DNA of 38,099 nucleotides. It comes from Gammaproteobacteria bacterium (lineage in GTDB: Bacteria > Pseudomonadota > Gammaproteobacteria > Arenicellales > JAJDZL01). Shown one piece after another: positions 26,789 through 37,147 of the stretch; the stretch's first letter is position 1, and the number at the start of each line of letters is the position of its first letter. Location: positions 1-38,099 of the forward strand of contig JAJDZL010000009.1 of assembly GCA_022824665.1 (NCBI GenBank), in the 5' to 3' direction. A program made the translations under genes and the position numbers. Below the pieces are notes generated by a model. That model was given only the letters and a program-made list of their open reading frames with translations. It did not search any database and was not told the origin of the DNA.

Positions 26789-27850
26789 GTGACCGCGAGC
26801 GATCATTTTTTACGCGATTCAATCGAGTTTCAGTCGCGCCTGACTGAAGGCATGAAAGTCATTGCCGGGCTTGGTGAAATTGAAGTTGGCACAACCCCCA
26901 AAGACCAAATCTATGCATCAAACGGTCTGGTGCTTTACCGCTATCGACCGTTGGTCAAACAAAAACGCAAAACCGAGCCCCTTTTGATTGTCTATGCGCT
27001 CGTCAATCGTCCCTATATCGTGGACCTGCACGAAAAACGCTCCCTCGTACGAGGTCTGCTGAACGCGGGGCAGGATGTCTATCTGATTGATTGGGGCTAC
27101 CCCGGTCCCGAGGACCGCTATCTTGATATGTCGGACTATGTCGTTGATATGCTGGGGAAATGCGTTGCTGAAACTCTCAAGAACGCTAATGCGTCTGCAC
27201 TCAATCTGCTTGGCATCTGCCAGGGTGGCACCATGAGCCTTTGTTATGCAGCGCTTTACCCTGAACGCATCAGCAATCTCATCACCATGGTAACCCCGGC
27301 CGACTTTCATACGCCGGATAACATACTCGCGAACTGGTTTCGGGAAATCGATGTTGAGCTTCTGGTAGACACCATGGGTAACGTGCCGGGCATCTTGCTG
27401 AACAGCATATTCCTGTCCCTCAAACCATTCAAGCTCGGTGTAGAAAAGTACCTGGATTTCATCGAAATCATCGATGATAAAGACAAAGTCGAGAACTTCA
27501 TGCGCATGGAAAAGTGGATATTTGACAGCCCGGATCAGGCAGGAGCAATGTTTTGCACGTTCCTGAGAACATTTTTTCACGAAAACCGGTTTGTTTCTGG
27601 CGGCCTCGAAATCGACGGACAGGAAGTCAACCTGAAGGCAATATCAATACCCGTTCTCAATCTAATGGCCAGCGAAGACCACCTCGTACCGCCGTCGGCT
27701 TCCAAGGCAATCAAATACATGGTTGGTACCAGCGACTACACCGAGAAAGTCTACAAAACCGGGCATATCGGAATTTATGTCAGCAGTAAAGCCGGTGGAG
27801 ATATCCCCATTCGGATAGCCAACTGGCTGAACGAGCGGACGCCTGGCTAA
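26789..27850 (+). CDS. phaC: Class III PHA synthase subunit PhaC
   Basis: VYALVNRPYIVDLHEKRSLVRGLLNAGQDVYLIDWGYPG, lipase-like box LLGICQGGTMSLCYAALYP, KTGHIGIYVS; GTG start. Confidence 0.95.
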   Translation: MTASDHFLRDSIEFQSRLTEGMKVIAGLGEIEVGTTPKDQIYASNGLVLYRYRPLVKQKRKTEPLLIVYALVNRPYIVDLHEKRSLVRGLLNAGQDVYLIDWGYPGPEDRYLDMSDYVVDMLGKCVAETLKNANASALNLLGICQGGTMSLCYAALYPERISNLITMVTPADFHTPDNILANWFREIDVELLVDTMGNVPGILLNSIFLSLKPFKLGVEKYLDFIEIIDDKDKVENFMRMEKWIFDSPDQAGAMFCTFLRTFFHENRFVSGGLEIDGQEVNLKAISIPVLNLMASEDHLVPPSASKAIKYMVGTSDYTEKVYKTGHIGIYVSSKAGGDIPIRIANWLNERTPG

Positions 27851-28500
27851 CCGCTTGCCTTGACCCTGAAAACCAAAGGCTGATAATTCAACTCAGTCAG
27901 GTTGGCTGTGGTACGCTCAGCCGCGGCATATTCATCAAACGGCCCCAGTCTTACGCGGTAAAACTCGCCTCTGCCTTCCACCGTCACTTTCTGAATAAAA
28001 GCCTCGAGCCCGCTCAGCGCAAGTGTCGCTTTGACTCGGTCTGCATCCTCAAACTTACGAAATGAGCCAACCTGAATCACGTAGCTCGAGCCACTTTCAG
28101 CGGCCGGTTGCGGAGCAGATTTGGTTGCAGTCGGTGAACTGGTGCTCGTTGTCTCGGTCGCCGCGACTTCAGAATCTTGCACCGGCTGCGAAGGCTGCGG
28201 CTGCTGAGGTGATGTCAGCACATACTCCTCTTCCAGCAATAGTTCGTGATAGTCAAATTCCAGTGGCGATGAATCCGTTGCGGCTGGCGCAGCCGGGGCT
28301 TCGACGCTAGCCGGGGTGGTATCAGATGATGGCGTCAGTAAACTGCCGAGACCTGAACCTACGTCCAGTGGGCTTCGGTCAACGAAGCCAAGCCCGAGTA
28401 CCGTTCCAAGCGAACCTACTATCATCCCCATTACAAATAGACCGAAGCCGGACGATGACTTGCTGCCTTTACGTTTCGATTTGCGTCGCGACTGGGCCAT
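27847..28500 (-). CDS. SPOR-domain cell-division/envelope protein (FtsN-like)
   Basis: N-terminal basic segment + TM, Pro/Ser/Thr-rich linker, SYVIQVGSFRKFEDADRVKATLALSGLEAFIQ SPOR domain; adjacent to argS. Confidence 0.88.
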   Translation of the reverse strand: MAQSRRKSKRKGSKSSSGFGLFVMGMIVGSLGTVLGLGFVDRSPLDVGSGLGSLLTPSSDTTPASVEAPAAPAATDSSPLEFDYHELLLEEEYVLTSPQQPQPSQPVQDSEVAATETTSTSSPTATKSAPQPAAESGSSYVIQVGSFRKFEDADRVKATLALSGLEAFIQKVTVEGRGEFYRVRLGPFDEYAAAERTTANLTELNYQPLVFRVKASG

Positions 28501-28503
28501 TTG

Positions 28504-30240
28504 CTACATTGTTTCGGGTGCTGAAACACCCAAGATTTCAAGACCGTTGGCAAGCACCTGCTGCACCGCTTCAATCAGGTTCAATCTGAAATCCCTAAGC
28601 GGTGGTTCACCATCAAGAATTCGCACACGGTTATAGAATGAATGAAAATCGGTAGATAAATCACGCAGATAGTAAGCGATTTGATGTGGTTCAAGCGCTT
28701 GCGCAGCACTTTCAATCACTTCCGGAAACTTGGAAATTCGTCTGATCAGATTTAGTTCCACTTGTTCTGCGCGACCTGGTAAATTGCGCCCGGTACTTCG
28801 AACGATACCACGTTCAGACATCTGACGAAAAACGCTGCAAATTCGAGCGTGTGCGTACTGAACATAATATACAGGATTTTCGTTGGACACGGACTTCGCC
28901 AGTTCCAGATCGAAATCAAGGTGCTGATCAGGTTTTCTCAGCACGTAGAAAAACCGCGTGGCATCCTGGCCGATTTCATCAACCAGTTCGGCCAGCGAAA
29001 CAAATTCGCCCGCGCGCGTAGACATGGGGATTTTCTGCTTGCCGCGATAAAGTGCGGCGAATTGCACAAGATATATCCGCAACCGTTCGGCGTTCTCCCC
29101 GGCTGCCTGCATCGCAGCTTTCATCCTGGCAATATAGCCATGATGGTCAGCACCCCAAATATTAATGACATAATCGTGCCCGCGCCGCAATTTGTTGAGG
29201 TGATAGGCTATATCAGAGGCAAAATAGGTCAGCTCACCGTTCGAGCGTGTCAGCACCCGGTCTTTCTCGTCTCCGAATTCGCTTGACTGAAACCACCTCG
29301 CGCCGCCCGAACGGTATAAAAAACCGTTCTTCTCAAGGTCATTAATCGCTTCTTCCAGCTCACCGCTTTTAGTAACCTGGCTTTCGAAAAACCATGAATC
29401 GTGGACCACACCGATTGCCTCAAGGTCAGCTCGGATCACCTCGACCATATCCGCAAGCGCAAAGCTTCGAATCATTTCAAACTGTGCTTCCCCCAGCCAA
29501 TCGCGAACCTGCCTGATAAGCGAATCGACCACCTCATCCAAAGTGCCGCCATCGACCTCAAAACGCGGTACTTCACCGAGCTCAATCTCCCGGCCGTGCC
29601 GGCGCTTAAATCGCGCGGCTATATCGCGCACATACATGCCCTGATAGACACCTTGCGGCACAATCGCAGTTTGGCCTTCGAGTTCAAGATATCGCATGCA
29701 TACACTAACACCCAGAATATCCATTTGCCGGCCAATGTCGTTCACGTAATATTCCGTATCCACCTGGTGCCCGGCACTCCTCAGCAGGCGGGCAAGCGTA
29801 TCACCAAACGCAGCACCGCGTCCATGTCCCACGTGCAGGGGACCGGTCGGGTTGGCAGACACGTACTCGAGAAGGACCTTGTGCGGATTTTCAATCACCT
29901 TCGTGCCATATTTATCGCGCTCATCCAATACCTCCGAGACAACCTCGATCAAAGCCTGCTCGGCGACAAAAAAGTTGATAAAACCCGGGCCGGCAATTTC
30001 GGTTGACTCGACAAAGGGTGCAGCCGGTAAAGCCGCTTGAATCTTTCCTGCAAGATCTCTCGGCTTTTGTCCACTGACGCGGGCCAATCCAAGCGCGATG
30101 CCGGATGCATAATCACCCTGCCCGGCACGGCGAGGGTGCTCGACTGGAATTTGCGCCGGCAGCATTGCAAGCTCAAGGTCGCCGCCCTCAACAAGCTGGT
30201 CCAGGGATTGTTTCAACAATTGCCGAATCTTATGCTTCAT
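28504..30240 (-). CDS. argS: Arginyl-tRNA synthetase
   Basis: 578 aa; VSANPTGPLHVGHGRGAAFGDTLARLL, MSTRAGEFVSLAELVDEIG. Confidence 0.97.
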   Translation of the reverse strand: MKHKIRQLLKQSLDQLVEGGDLELAMLPAQIPVEHPRRAGQGDYASGIALGLARVSGQKPRDLAGKIQAALPAAPFVESTEIAGPGFINFFVAEQALIEVVSEVLDERDKYGTKVIENPHKVLLEYVSANPTGPLHVGHGRGAAFGDTLARLLRSAGHQVDTEYYVNDIGRQMDILGVSVCMRYLELEGQTAIVPQGVYQGMYVRDIAARFKRRHGREIELGEVPRFEVDGGTLDEVVDSLIRQVRDWLGEAQFEMIRSFALADMVEVIRADLEAIGVVHDSWFFESQVTKSGELEEAINDLEKNGFLYRSGGARWFQSSEFGDEKDRVLTRSNGELTYFASDIAYHLNKLRRGHDYVINIWGADHHGYIARMKAAMQAAGENAERLRIYLVQFAALYRGKQKIPMSTRAGEFVSLAELVDEIGQDATRFFYVLRKPDQHLDFDLELAKSVSNENPVYYVQYAHARICSVFRQMSERGIVRSTGRNLPGRAEQVELNLIRRISKFPEVIESAAQALEPHQIAYYLRDLSTDFHSFYNRVRILDGEPPLRDFRLNLIEAVQQVLANGLEILGVSAPETM

Positions 30241-30249
30241 TTTTCTTGG

Positions 30250-32454
30250 TCAGGAGAAATCAACCGGGTCTACGTCCAGATTCCAACGTAGTTTGCCCTT
30301 CTTGGGAATCTTTTCCAACTGCGGTATCCATGCATCAAGAAACTGCTTGAGCGGTGTATAAGCCACGCTGCCAAGCAGCAGTTGCGCGCGAAACCTGTTG
30401 GAAATTTTCTGAATGGGAGACTGTACTATATCAAACACCCGCACCTGGCTGTTGCCCTGTTTTTGCACAATCGACCTGGCAATGCTGCGGGCCTGTCTGA
30501 GGTACTCGATTTCCTGGCCGGGCTTTAAGGAGTTTGAACGCAGCAGCACGTAGCGGCTGAACGGTGGCTGCACCGCCTTCCTTCGCTGCATAAGCTCCAA
30601 ATCGGCAAAGCTCAGGTAATCGTGCTGGCGGATACAGTCAAAGTATGCGCTGTCCGGGTGCATGGTCTGAATATACACTTCACCCGGTTTTTCTGCCCGT
30701 CCGGCACGCCCCGCGACTTGCAGCACCTGCTGCACCAGGTGTTCCATGGCGCGAAAGTCCATACTGTAAAACCCCTGATCTACATTCAGAATTCCAACCA
30801 GCGTGACATTGGGAAAGTGGTGCCCCTTGGAAAGCATTTGTGTGCCGACCAGTATGTCCACATCGCCATCCTGTATGCGCTTGAGCTTGCGCTCAAATTC
30901 TGAGTACGACTGAGTCGTATCCCGGTCGATTCTCATCACCCGCGCGCCGGGTATTGCGCGTTGCAGCACCTCTTCTACACGCTGGGTACCCACGCCCAGC
31001 AACTGCACCTGATCGGACAGGCACTGGGGACACTGCGATATCAGTGCACTTCGCTGCATACAAAGGTGGCAATGCAGCCGATTGTCAGAATGATGGTAGA
31101 TTAATCTCGAATCACAGTTTGGGCAAATTGCCGTCCACTGACATGTCAGGCAAACCACAACCGGCGCGAAACCGCGCCTGTTAATGAATATCAGGCTCTG
31201 TTCACCTGCCATGATTCGATTGCGGATTTCATCCAGCAATCGAACGGTTAAACCGTCGCGCGAGTAGTCCCGACCTAGATCAATTAAATTTACCGTCGGC
31301 ATCGGTGCCCGGGTCGCACGCTCCGGCAGCAGCAGCGTTTGAGCGCGCCCCGCACGAGCCGCGTGAACCGTCTCAAGAGAAGGAGTTGCCGTGCCGAAAA
31401 TAATCGGAAACTTTTCTTGAGCAGCCCGGTGCAGCGCAACAGAGCGGGCATGATAGCGAACGCGCTCCTGTTGCTTGAATGAGGTGTCGTGCTCTTCATC
31501 AAGCACAATCACTTTTAAATTCCTGAACGGCAGAAAAACCGCAGAGCGCGTGCCGATCACCACTTTTGCCGCACCGCTCAGCGCCAGCCACCAGGATTTA
31601 TGTCGCTGTTTATCCGTAAGCCCTGAATGGTAGGAGGTAACAGCGACACCAAGCGCATGCTGCACGCGTTGCTCGAGCTGTGGTGACAGGCCAATTTCCG
31701 GAACCAGCATCAGTGCTTGACCGCCTGCTTCGAGCACTTTTGATATCACGTGCAGGTACACTTCCGTCTTACCGCTGCCGGTCACACCCTGGATCAGGAA
31801 GCATTGATGTTTGTCCAGCGATTGCAGAATGGTTGCGCGGGCCTGCGCCTGCTGTGGCATCAGATCATCAATCAATTGCTGCTCATGGAGCTCCGGCTCA
31901 ATGAAACGCGGTTCCGTTTTGACATATCCCCTGGTTTCGAGAGCCTTGAGCGCGCCTTTCCAGCTGCGCCCTGCGTGTTCAAACGCCTGTGGCCCAAGCG
32001 GTTCAGAAACATTCTTTAACACCTCAAAAACCGCCTTTTGAACCGGCGCCCGCGACAGCGACTCCGTATCGGCCTCCAAGCCAGCCTCGGTAAGCCGGTA
32101 AACAACACCGAATTTCGGCTGCAGCGGCCTGCCGCGTCTCACTGCCTTCGGCAGTGCAGTGGATATAACATCACCGATCGGCTGCTGATAGTAACGCGCG
32201 ATCCACTTAAGCGTCTCGACCAGCGATGCAGACAGCGCAGGGATCGAATCAAGTGCTGTATCAATATAACGAAGCCTGTCCAACGGGAGGTCTGAGTACT
32301 CTGCATGTTCGATAACGATACCGACCATTTTCCGGCGACCAAACGGAACCAGCACACGAGTGCCGATCTCAATGACCGGTTCACACCGGTAGTCAAAAAG
32401 GCTCCAGTGCCTAATCGGAAGCGCGACTCGAACGATGCTGCTCAATTGACCCAC
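30250..32454 (-). CDS. priA: Primosomal protein N' (replication restart helicase PriA)
   Basis: 734 aa; LIQGVTGSGKTEVYLHVI, VIVLDEEHDTSFKQQ, CNLTC-type zinc Cys (CLTCQWTAICPNCDSRL), GTQMLSKGHHFPNVTLVGI. Confidence 0.97.
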   Translation of the reverse strand: MGQLSSIVRVALPIRHWSLFDYRCEPVIEIGTRVLVPFGRRKMVGIVIEHAEYSDLPLDRLRYIDTALDSIPALSASLVETLKWIARYYQQPIGDVISTALPKAVRRGRPLQPKFGVVYRLTEAGLEADTESLSRAPVQKAVFEVLKNVSEPLGPQAFEHAGRSWKGALKALETRGYVKTEPRFIEPELHEQQLIDDLMPQQAQARATILQSLDKHQCFLIQGVTGSGKTEVYLHVISKVLEAGGQALMLVPEIGLSPQLEQRVQHALGVAVTSYHSGLTDKQRHKSWWLALSGAAKVVIGTRSAVFLPFRNLKVIVLDEEHDTSFKQQERVRYHARSVALHRAAQEKFPIIFGTATPSLETVHAARAGRAQTLLLPERATRAPMPTVNLIDLGRDYSRDGLTVRLLDEIRNRIMAGEQSLIFINRRGFAPVVVCLTCQWTAICPNCDSRLIYHHSDNRLHCHLCMQRSALISQCPQCLSDQVQLLGVGTQRVEEVLQRAIPGARVMRIDRDTTQSYSEFERKLKRIQDGDVDILVGTQMLSKGHHFPNVTLVGILNVDQGFYSMDFRAMEHLVQQVLQVAGRAGRAEKPGEVYIQTMHPDSAYFDCIRQHDYLSFADLELMQRRKAVQPPFSRYVLLRSNSLKPGQEIEYLRQARSIARSIVQKQGNSQVRVFDIVQSPIQKISNRFRAQLLLGSVAYTPLKQFLDAWIPQLEKIPKKGKLRWNLDVDPVDFS

Positions 32455-32523
32455 AAAAAGTTACAATACAATTTTCCTGGACCCTCACCTGAATTTTTGC
32501 CCACTCGGCATATCAGTACCGCC

Positions 32524-33402
32524 ATGTTATATTTTCGACAGGATCACCCGGTGTGGCTGCTCATCGCAGAGCAACTGGACGATGCCGTATCAGACATCTC
32601 CTGGCTGTCGCAGGGAGCGAATACACAAAACTACAAAATGACGTGCGCAAGTACCCAATATTTTGTCAAATTCTGTCCTGATTTTGATGTTTTGGCTGCG
32701 GAAAAAGACGGTCTTACAGCACTTGCAAATGCCGAATCAATCAAAGTACCAACACCCGTGCTGCTGGATTCAACCGATTCAACAGCCGTTCTGGTTTCTG
32801 AATATATCGAACTCAACTTTCGAAATACGAACTATTTGGAATTTGGTGAAAGACTTTGCGCCATGCACTCGCAAAGTGGCAAAGCTTATGGGTGGCATCG
32901 TAACAACTACATCGGTAAATCGAGCCAGATCAACACCTGGTGTGATAATTGGTGTGACTTTTTTCTCAATCATCGGCTGCTGTACCAGTTGGAGAAAGCC
33001 TGGGCAGATGGCTATGGAGACAAATTCAGATCGCTCGGTGAGCTGATTCCAGATGCAGCAATCCGGATTCTTGCAGATCATCAGCCAAGGGCCAGCCTGC
33101 TTCACGGCGACCTTTGGCGCGGGAATTACGGATTTTACGGGCACGGAAAACCAGTTATTCTCGACCCCGCCGTCTATTTTGGAGACCGCGAAACTGACTT
33201 GGCAATGATCCGCCTTTTCGGGTCGCCGCCCGAGAGTCTGTTCGCTGCATACTTCAAATCAAGTCCGCCTGATGAGGGCATAGAGCGGCGCAAATTAGTG
33301 TACGACCTCTATCACATACTCAATCACCTGAATATTTTTGGCCATACCTATCGCTGGCAGGCAGAAAACCTCATGCGGGAGATTCTGTACCAGGCCAGTT
33401 GA
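32524..33402 (+). CDS. Fructosamine kinase family protein
   Basis: LHGDLWRGNYGFYGHGKPVILDPAVYFGDRETDLAMIRLFG, WLSQGANTQNYKM; ATG 32524 preferred because the upstream ORF extension overlaps priA. Confidence 0.9.
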   Translation: MLYFRQDHPVWLLIAEQLDDAVSDISWLSQGANTQNYKMTCASTQYFVKFCPDFDVLAAEKDGLTALANAESIKVPTPVLLDSTDSTAVLVSEYIELNFRNTNYLEFGERLCAMHSQSGKAYGWHRNNYIGKSSQINTWCDNWCDFFLNHRLLYQLEKAWADGYGDKFRSLGELIPDAAIRILADHQPRASLLHGDLWRGNYGFYGHGKPVILDPAVYFGDRETDLAMIRLFGSPPESLFAAYFKSSPPDEGIERRKLVYDLYHILNHLNIFGHTYRWQAENLMREILYQAS

Positions 33403-33493
33403 GTCTGCTTGTCTGCTGTCGACCGGGTACCCGGGCCGAGCCTGTCAGTGTACATTGCCACGCGCTGAATTGAGCGGCAAACCCACTTATAAC

Positions 33494-34048
33494 TCATCGC
33501 CTTATAATGTCGCCCACATAGGGTCGGTGATCAGCCACAGATTCGTATTCGACATACCGTTTCAGTGCAGCTCGAACCACCCGGAATGCCAAATCGTCCC
33601 ACGGAATCTCATTTTTGGAAAATAGTTCTGTTTCCAGGCTTTCTTCGCCGGGTGAGTATTCCGGGGCATTCAGGTGCGCCCTGAATATGACGTAAACCTG
33701 GCTGACGTGTGGAATGTTGTACACCGCGAAAAGATCATCGATTTCAGCAACAGCACAGGCTTCTTCCATGGTTTCACGCGCGGCTGCGCCATCGGTCGTC
33801 TCGCCGAGCTCCATGAATCCCGCTGGAATGGTCCAAAGTCCATAGCTCGGTTCAATCGCTCTTTTGCAAAGCAATATCCGATCCTGCCAACTGACGATGC
33901 AGCCAGCGACGACCTTGGGATTATGGTAGTGAACCATGCCGCACTCATCACAGACAAAACGCGGCAATGTGTCACCGGCAGGTATACGGCTGCTTACCGA
34001 TGCACCACACATCGTGCAATAGTTCATGTGGATTTTTCTACTGGCCAA
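33494..34048 (-). CDS. NUDIX hydrolase with N-terminal zinc ribbon
   Basis: CTMCG...CDECG ribbon; NUDIX box GFMELGETTDGAAARETMEEACA. Confidence 0.93.
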   Translation of the reverse strand: MASRKIHMNYCTMCGASVSSRIPAGDTLPRFVCDECGMVHYHNPKVVAGCIVSWQDRILLCKRAIEPSYGLWTIPAGFMELGETTDGAAARETMEEACAVAEIDDLFAVYNIPHVSQVYVIFRAHLNAPEYSPGEESLETELFSKNEIPWDDLAFRVVRAALKRYVEYESVADHRPYVGDIIRR

Positions 34049-34117
34049 TTTAGCTGAATCCTTTTTGTGCAGTTTGTTGAATTGCTGTAAATCTCAAGCA
34101 ACTATTATGATCGTGAA

Positions 34118-35050
34118 ATGACCACAATTCTGATTACTGTTCCATTTTTTGCAGTGATTGCTTGCGGATATTTCGCGACTCGCAGAAACATCCTCAACGC
34201 CGGGGGCCGAACCGGCCTTAATCTTTTCGTCTACTATTTTGCCTTGCCGGTGCTGATTTTCTCACTGATGGCACAGGCAGACCTGCGCGGCGAGTTTCAA
34301 TGGACATTTGTCGCTGCCTACGGCTGTATCGCACTTCTCCTGTTCGCTGTTGGGCTGCTTATTGCCCGGGTTATCTTTAAACTGGATTTCAGCCTGCGTA
34401 TTGTTTTCGCATCTGGCTGCATCTATGGAAATACCGGTTATCTCGGCCTGCCGTTCGTGATTATCGCGTTCGGCCAGGCGGCAAGTGTGCCGATGATCGT
34501 CTGCACCACGTTTGATCTCGCCATCATGCTGCCACTGGCATCATTGCTGCTGGAAAGAGCCAAAGCGTCGTCCAATACTTCCTTGAGTCAAGTTTACAGG
34601 AATACAGCCCGTTCTATTGTGCAAAATCCAATTCTGATCGCAGTCACCCTTGGTGTGCTGTTCTCCTTATCAGGACTGGAGATGCCGGAAGTTGCCGACC
34701 GTTTTGTCGTACTGCTCGGCTCTGCCGCGGCGCCTTGCGCGCTATTTGCACTCGGCTCGAGCCTGGATGAAGAACGGGCAGAATTTTTCCAGTGGCAAAT
34801 CATGGCAGTAAGCCTGATTAAACTGGTCATTCATCCGCTGCTGATCTGGATTGCAATGTTTCACCTGTTTGAGGTTGACGACATTTGGGGCAGGAGTGCT
34901 ATCATCGCGGCTGCGATGCCGGTCGCAGTTACGGTTTACATCCTCGCGCAACAATACAATACCTACATCGGTCGCACTTCTGCGTCGATTCTGATTTCAA
35001 CGATAATCTCAGTTGCTACACTAACCCTGATACTGAACCAGATCGGATGA
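34118..35050 (+). CDS. AEC family transporter (auxin efflux carrier-like permease)
   Basis: 310 aa hydrophobic; GLNLFVYYFALPVLIFSLMAQ, GNTGYLGLPFVIIAFG. Confidence 0.88.
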   Translation: MTTILITVPFFAVIACGYFATRRNILNAGGRTGLNLFVYYFALPVLIFSLMAQADLRGEFQWTFVAAYGCIALLLFAVGLLIARVIFKLDFSLRIVFASGCIYGNTGYLGLPFVIIAFGQAASVPMIVCTTFDLAIMLPLASLLLERAKASSNTSLSQVYRNTARSIVQNPILIAVTLGVLFSLSGLEMPEVADRFVVLLGSAAAPCALFALGSSLDEERAEFFQWQIMAVSLIKLVIHPLLIWIAMFHLFEVDDIWGRSAIIAAAMPVAVTVYILAQQYNTYIGRTSASILISTIISVATLTLILNQIG

Positions 35051-35062
35051 GCTGAATCAAGC

Positions 35063-35788
35063 ATGCGCCTTTTGATCGACATCGGCAACGAAAACGCCAA
35101 GTGGAAGTTAGGCGACAATCGTGGTACATTCCCGTCTGAGCGCGCCAAATTTATTCAGAACCTGCAGATACAAACCGCAAATCTTGCCCCACCATCCGGG
35201 GTTTTATTTGTCAATGTGTCGGCGCGCGGCGTAGCTGAGGACATCAAGGCGTTTACTGCAGACAAGTGGCAAATCCCGACAATCGAGGTTGTACCGTCCG
35301 CTGAACAGTGCGGGGTGAAAAACAGCTACCACAATGCGAGTGAGCTTGGTGCAGACCGCTGGGCCGCATTGATTGGTGCACGTTCAATTTGTACCGGTGC
35401 TGCGATCATTGTGGACTCGGGAACAGCCGTCACGGTTGATGCTCTGGCAGCAGATGGCCAGTTCGTTGGCGGGTCAATACTGCCAGGGTTCAGACTCTCA
35501 CGCGAATCGCTGTGGCGAAACGCGTCGGGTATTGGAGATTTTGAACGACAGGTCCCGACCATTCCAGCACGCAGCACTGCTGAAGCTGTTTCAAGTGGCG
35601 TGGTATATTCAATTGCCGGAGGCGTCGACTCCCTCATTCGAAGCTACGGTAAGTTGATCGGTCCTGCAGCACAACTTCTGATAACCGGCGGTGACACCGC
35701 TCTGATTACCGAATATTCATCATATGAATTTGAACCGTCACCCAACCTAGTTATCGTCGGTCTTGAGACGATCGCCGAAACCCTGTAA
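35063..35788 (+). CDS. coaX: Type III pantothenate kinase
   Basis: MRLLIDIGNENAKWKL, ELGADRWAALIGAR, IIVDSGTAVTVDAL, GGSILPGFRLSRESL. Confidence 0.93.
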   Translation: MRLLIDIGNENAKWKLGDNRGTFPSERAKFIQNLQIQTANLAPPSGVLFVNVSARGVAEDIKAFTADKWQIPTIEVVPSAEQCGVKNSYHNASELGADRWAALIGARSICTGAAIIVDSGTAVTVDALAADGQFVGGSILPGFRLSRESLWRNASGIGDFERQVPTIPARSTAEAVSSGVVYSIAGGVDSLIRSYGKLIGPAAQLLITGGDTALITEYSSYEFEPSPNLVIVGLETIAETL

Positions 35789-35818
35789 CAATTGCGAACC
35801 GAATTTAGAGGAAGAATC

Positions 35819-36157
35819 ATGAAACCAATCAGCCCAAATCGAAGACGCGTCGTCAACCTTGCAGACGGTGAATTCCTGCCATTTTTAGACGAAGACGGGC
35901 AGCACGATGGTGATGTGCTGCAGGTCAATCCCAACAAACCCACCGGATATGGATTTCATGTCTATCGAATGGCCGCTGGTCATTCCACTACCGCGCATAT
36001 TCATGCCGGTGATGAAGAATTTCTGGTTCTTGAAGGCGAGATTGTTGACCATGATGGTTACCGCTACAGGGAAGGGGATTTGGTTTGGCTCGAGGCGGGT
36101 ACTGAGCACAATTCGTACTCACCTGAGGGTGCGTTGATTGCCGTCTACTACCGATGA
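35819..36157 (+). CDS. Cupin domain protein
   Basis: AHIHAGDEEFLVLEGEIVDHDGYRYREGDLVWLEAGTEHNSYSPEG; ATG 35819 preceded by gagga. Confidence 0.88.
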   Translation: MKPISPNRRRVVNLADGEFLPFLDEDGQHDGDVLQVNPNKPTGYGFHVYRMAAGHSTTAHIHAGDEEFLVLEGEIVDHDGYRYREGDLVWLEAGTEHNSYSPEGALIAVYYR

Positions 36158-36460
36158 AATGAATGCGATATTTGTCGTTCATTTGCCTTTGCTTGACGAG
36201 CACGCGGCACTCAGTTCATTGTCGGGAACGATTGCAGGTCCAATCATGTGAATTTGATGATCAGGCGAAAGTCTGACGCGAAATTGGCACTGCAAGACCA
36301 GCAAATTTCGCTGGCAAGACAAACCACTGACCGGGAATGAGGGATCAAGTAAAACGATACGCTCAATCATTCTCCTATGCGACTTGTTTTATTTTTGAAC
36401 CGGATTTCAAATTGAAGTTGCAATAGTTCAGTCAAGCATATAAGCTCCTGGGAGCTGGCG

Positions 36461-37147
36461 TCAGCGACTCCAAATTTCAGCCAGGGGGACTGCCAGGATT
36501 CGTCCTCCAGCAAACGGAAGTGTTTTTGTTCCGCTGTAGAAAACAATTCCCTTCTGGAATCCCTCACCGCACTGCTCGGCAAGTTTAACCAGACCAGCGA
36601 TATCGTGAGATCGCACTGTATACCCGGCTTTCACTTCGACTGCCCAAGTCTTATCCCCCATTGTCAAAACCGCATCCACCTCAACATTGCTTTTATCCCG
36701 ATAGTGCCATATTCGAAGGTCTGCATGTGTCTTTTCAGCTTCACTTAACGGTTGCAGCTCAATAACCTCCATCCTGCCGGCCAGAGACTCTGTAATGCCA
36801 GGCACAAGCAGCAGATTGGCAGATCCGGTCAACAAAAATCGACCAGGCTGGCGATTCTGATCGACCGAAACCTTTATTGCATCGACAAGTTCTGGAACTT
36901 TCTGTACTTCATCGATCGTAACCACATCGGGAAACTCCCGTATGTACCCCACCGGATCATCTGCAGCCGATTGATATTCAAAAGCATCATCCAGACTGAC
37001 GGACGGACGCGTTGCAAACATCTTTCGCACCAAAGTTGTTTTACCGGGTTGTCTCGGCCCGAGCAGGCACACAACGGATGTATCTGACAATGCTTCTCGA
37101 ACGACTGGTACAATTCGACGCGGATAAAAACGACTTATCTCATTCAT
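36461..37147 (-). pseudogene. AAA_14/DUF4143-type ATPase with in-frame internal deletion
   Basis: N-term VCLLGPRQPGKTTLVRKMF, DVVTIDEVQKVPELVDAIK, GRFLLTGSANLLL...SLAGRMEVIELQPLSEAE then abruptly LRIWHYRDKSNVEVDAVLTMGDKTWAVEVKAG (C-terminal nuclease-like part); 228 aa where intact members are usually near 400 aa. Confidence 0.75.

Noticed and set aside
32305-32523. N-terminal extension of the fructosamine kinase ORF
   Set aside because: Overlaps the priA 5' end on the opposite strand and lacks family similarity; ATG 32524 fits better.
36179-36370. 63-aa minus-strand ORF after the cupin gene
   Set aside because: No recognisable domain, short; cannot be supported as a gene.
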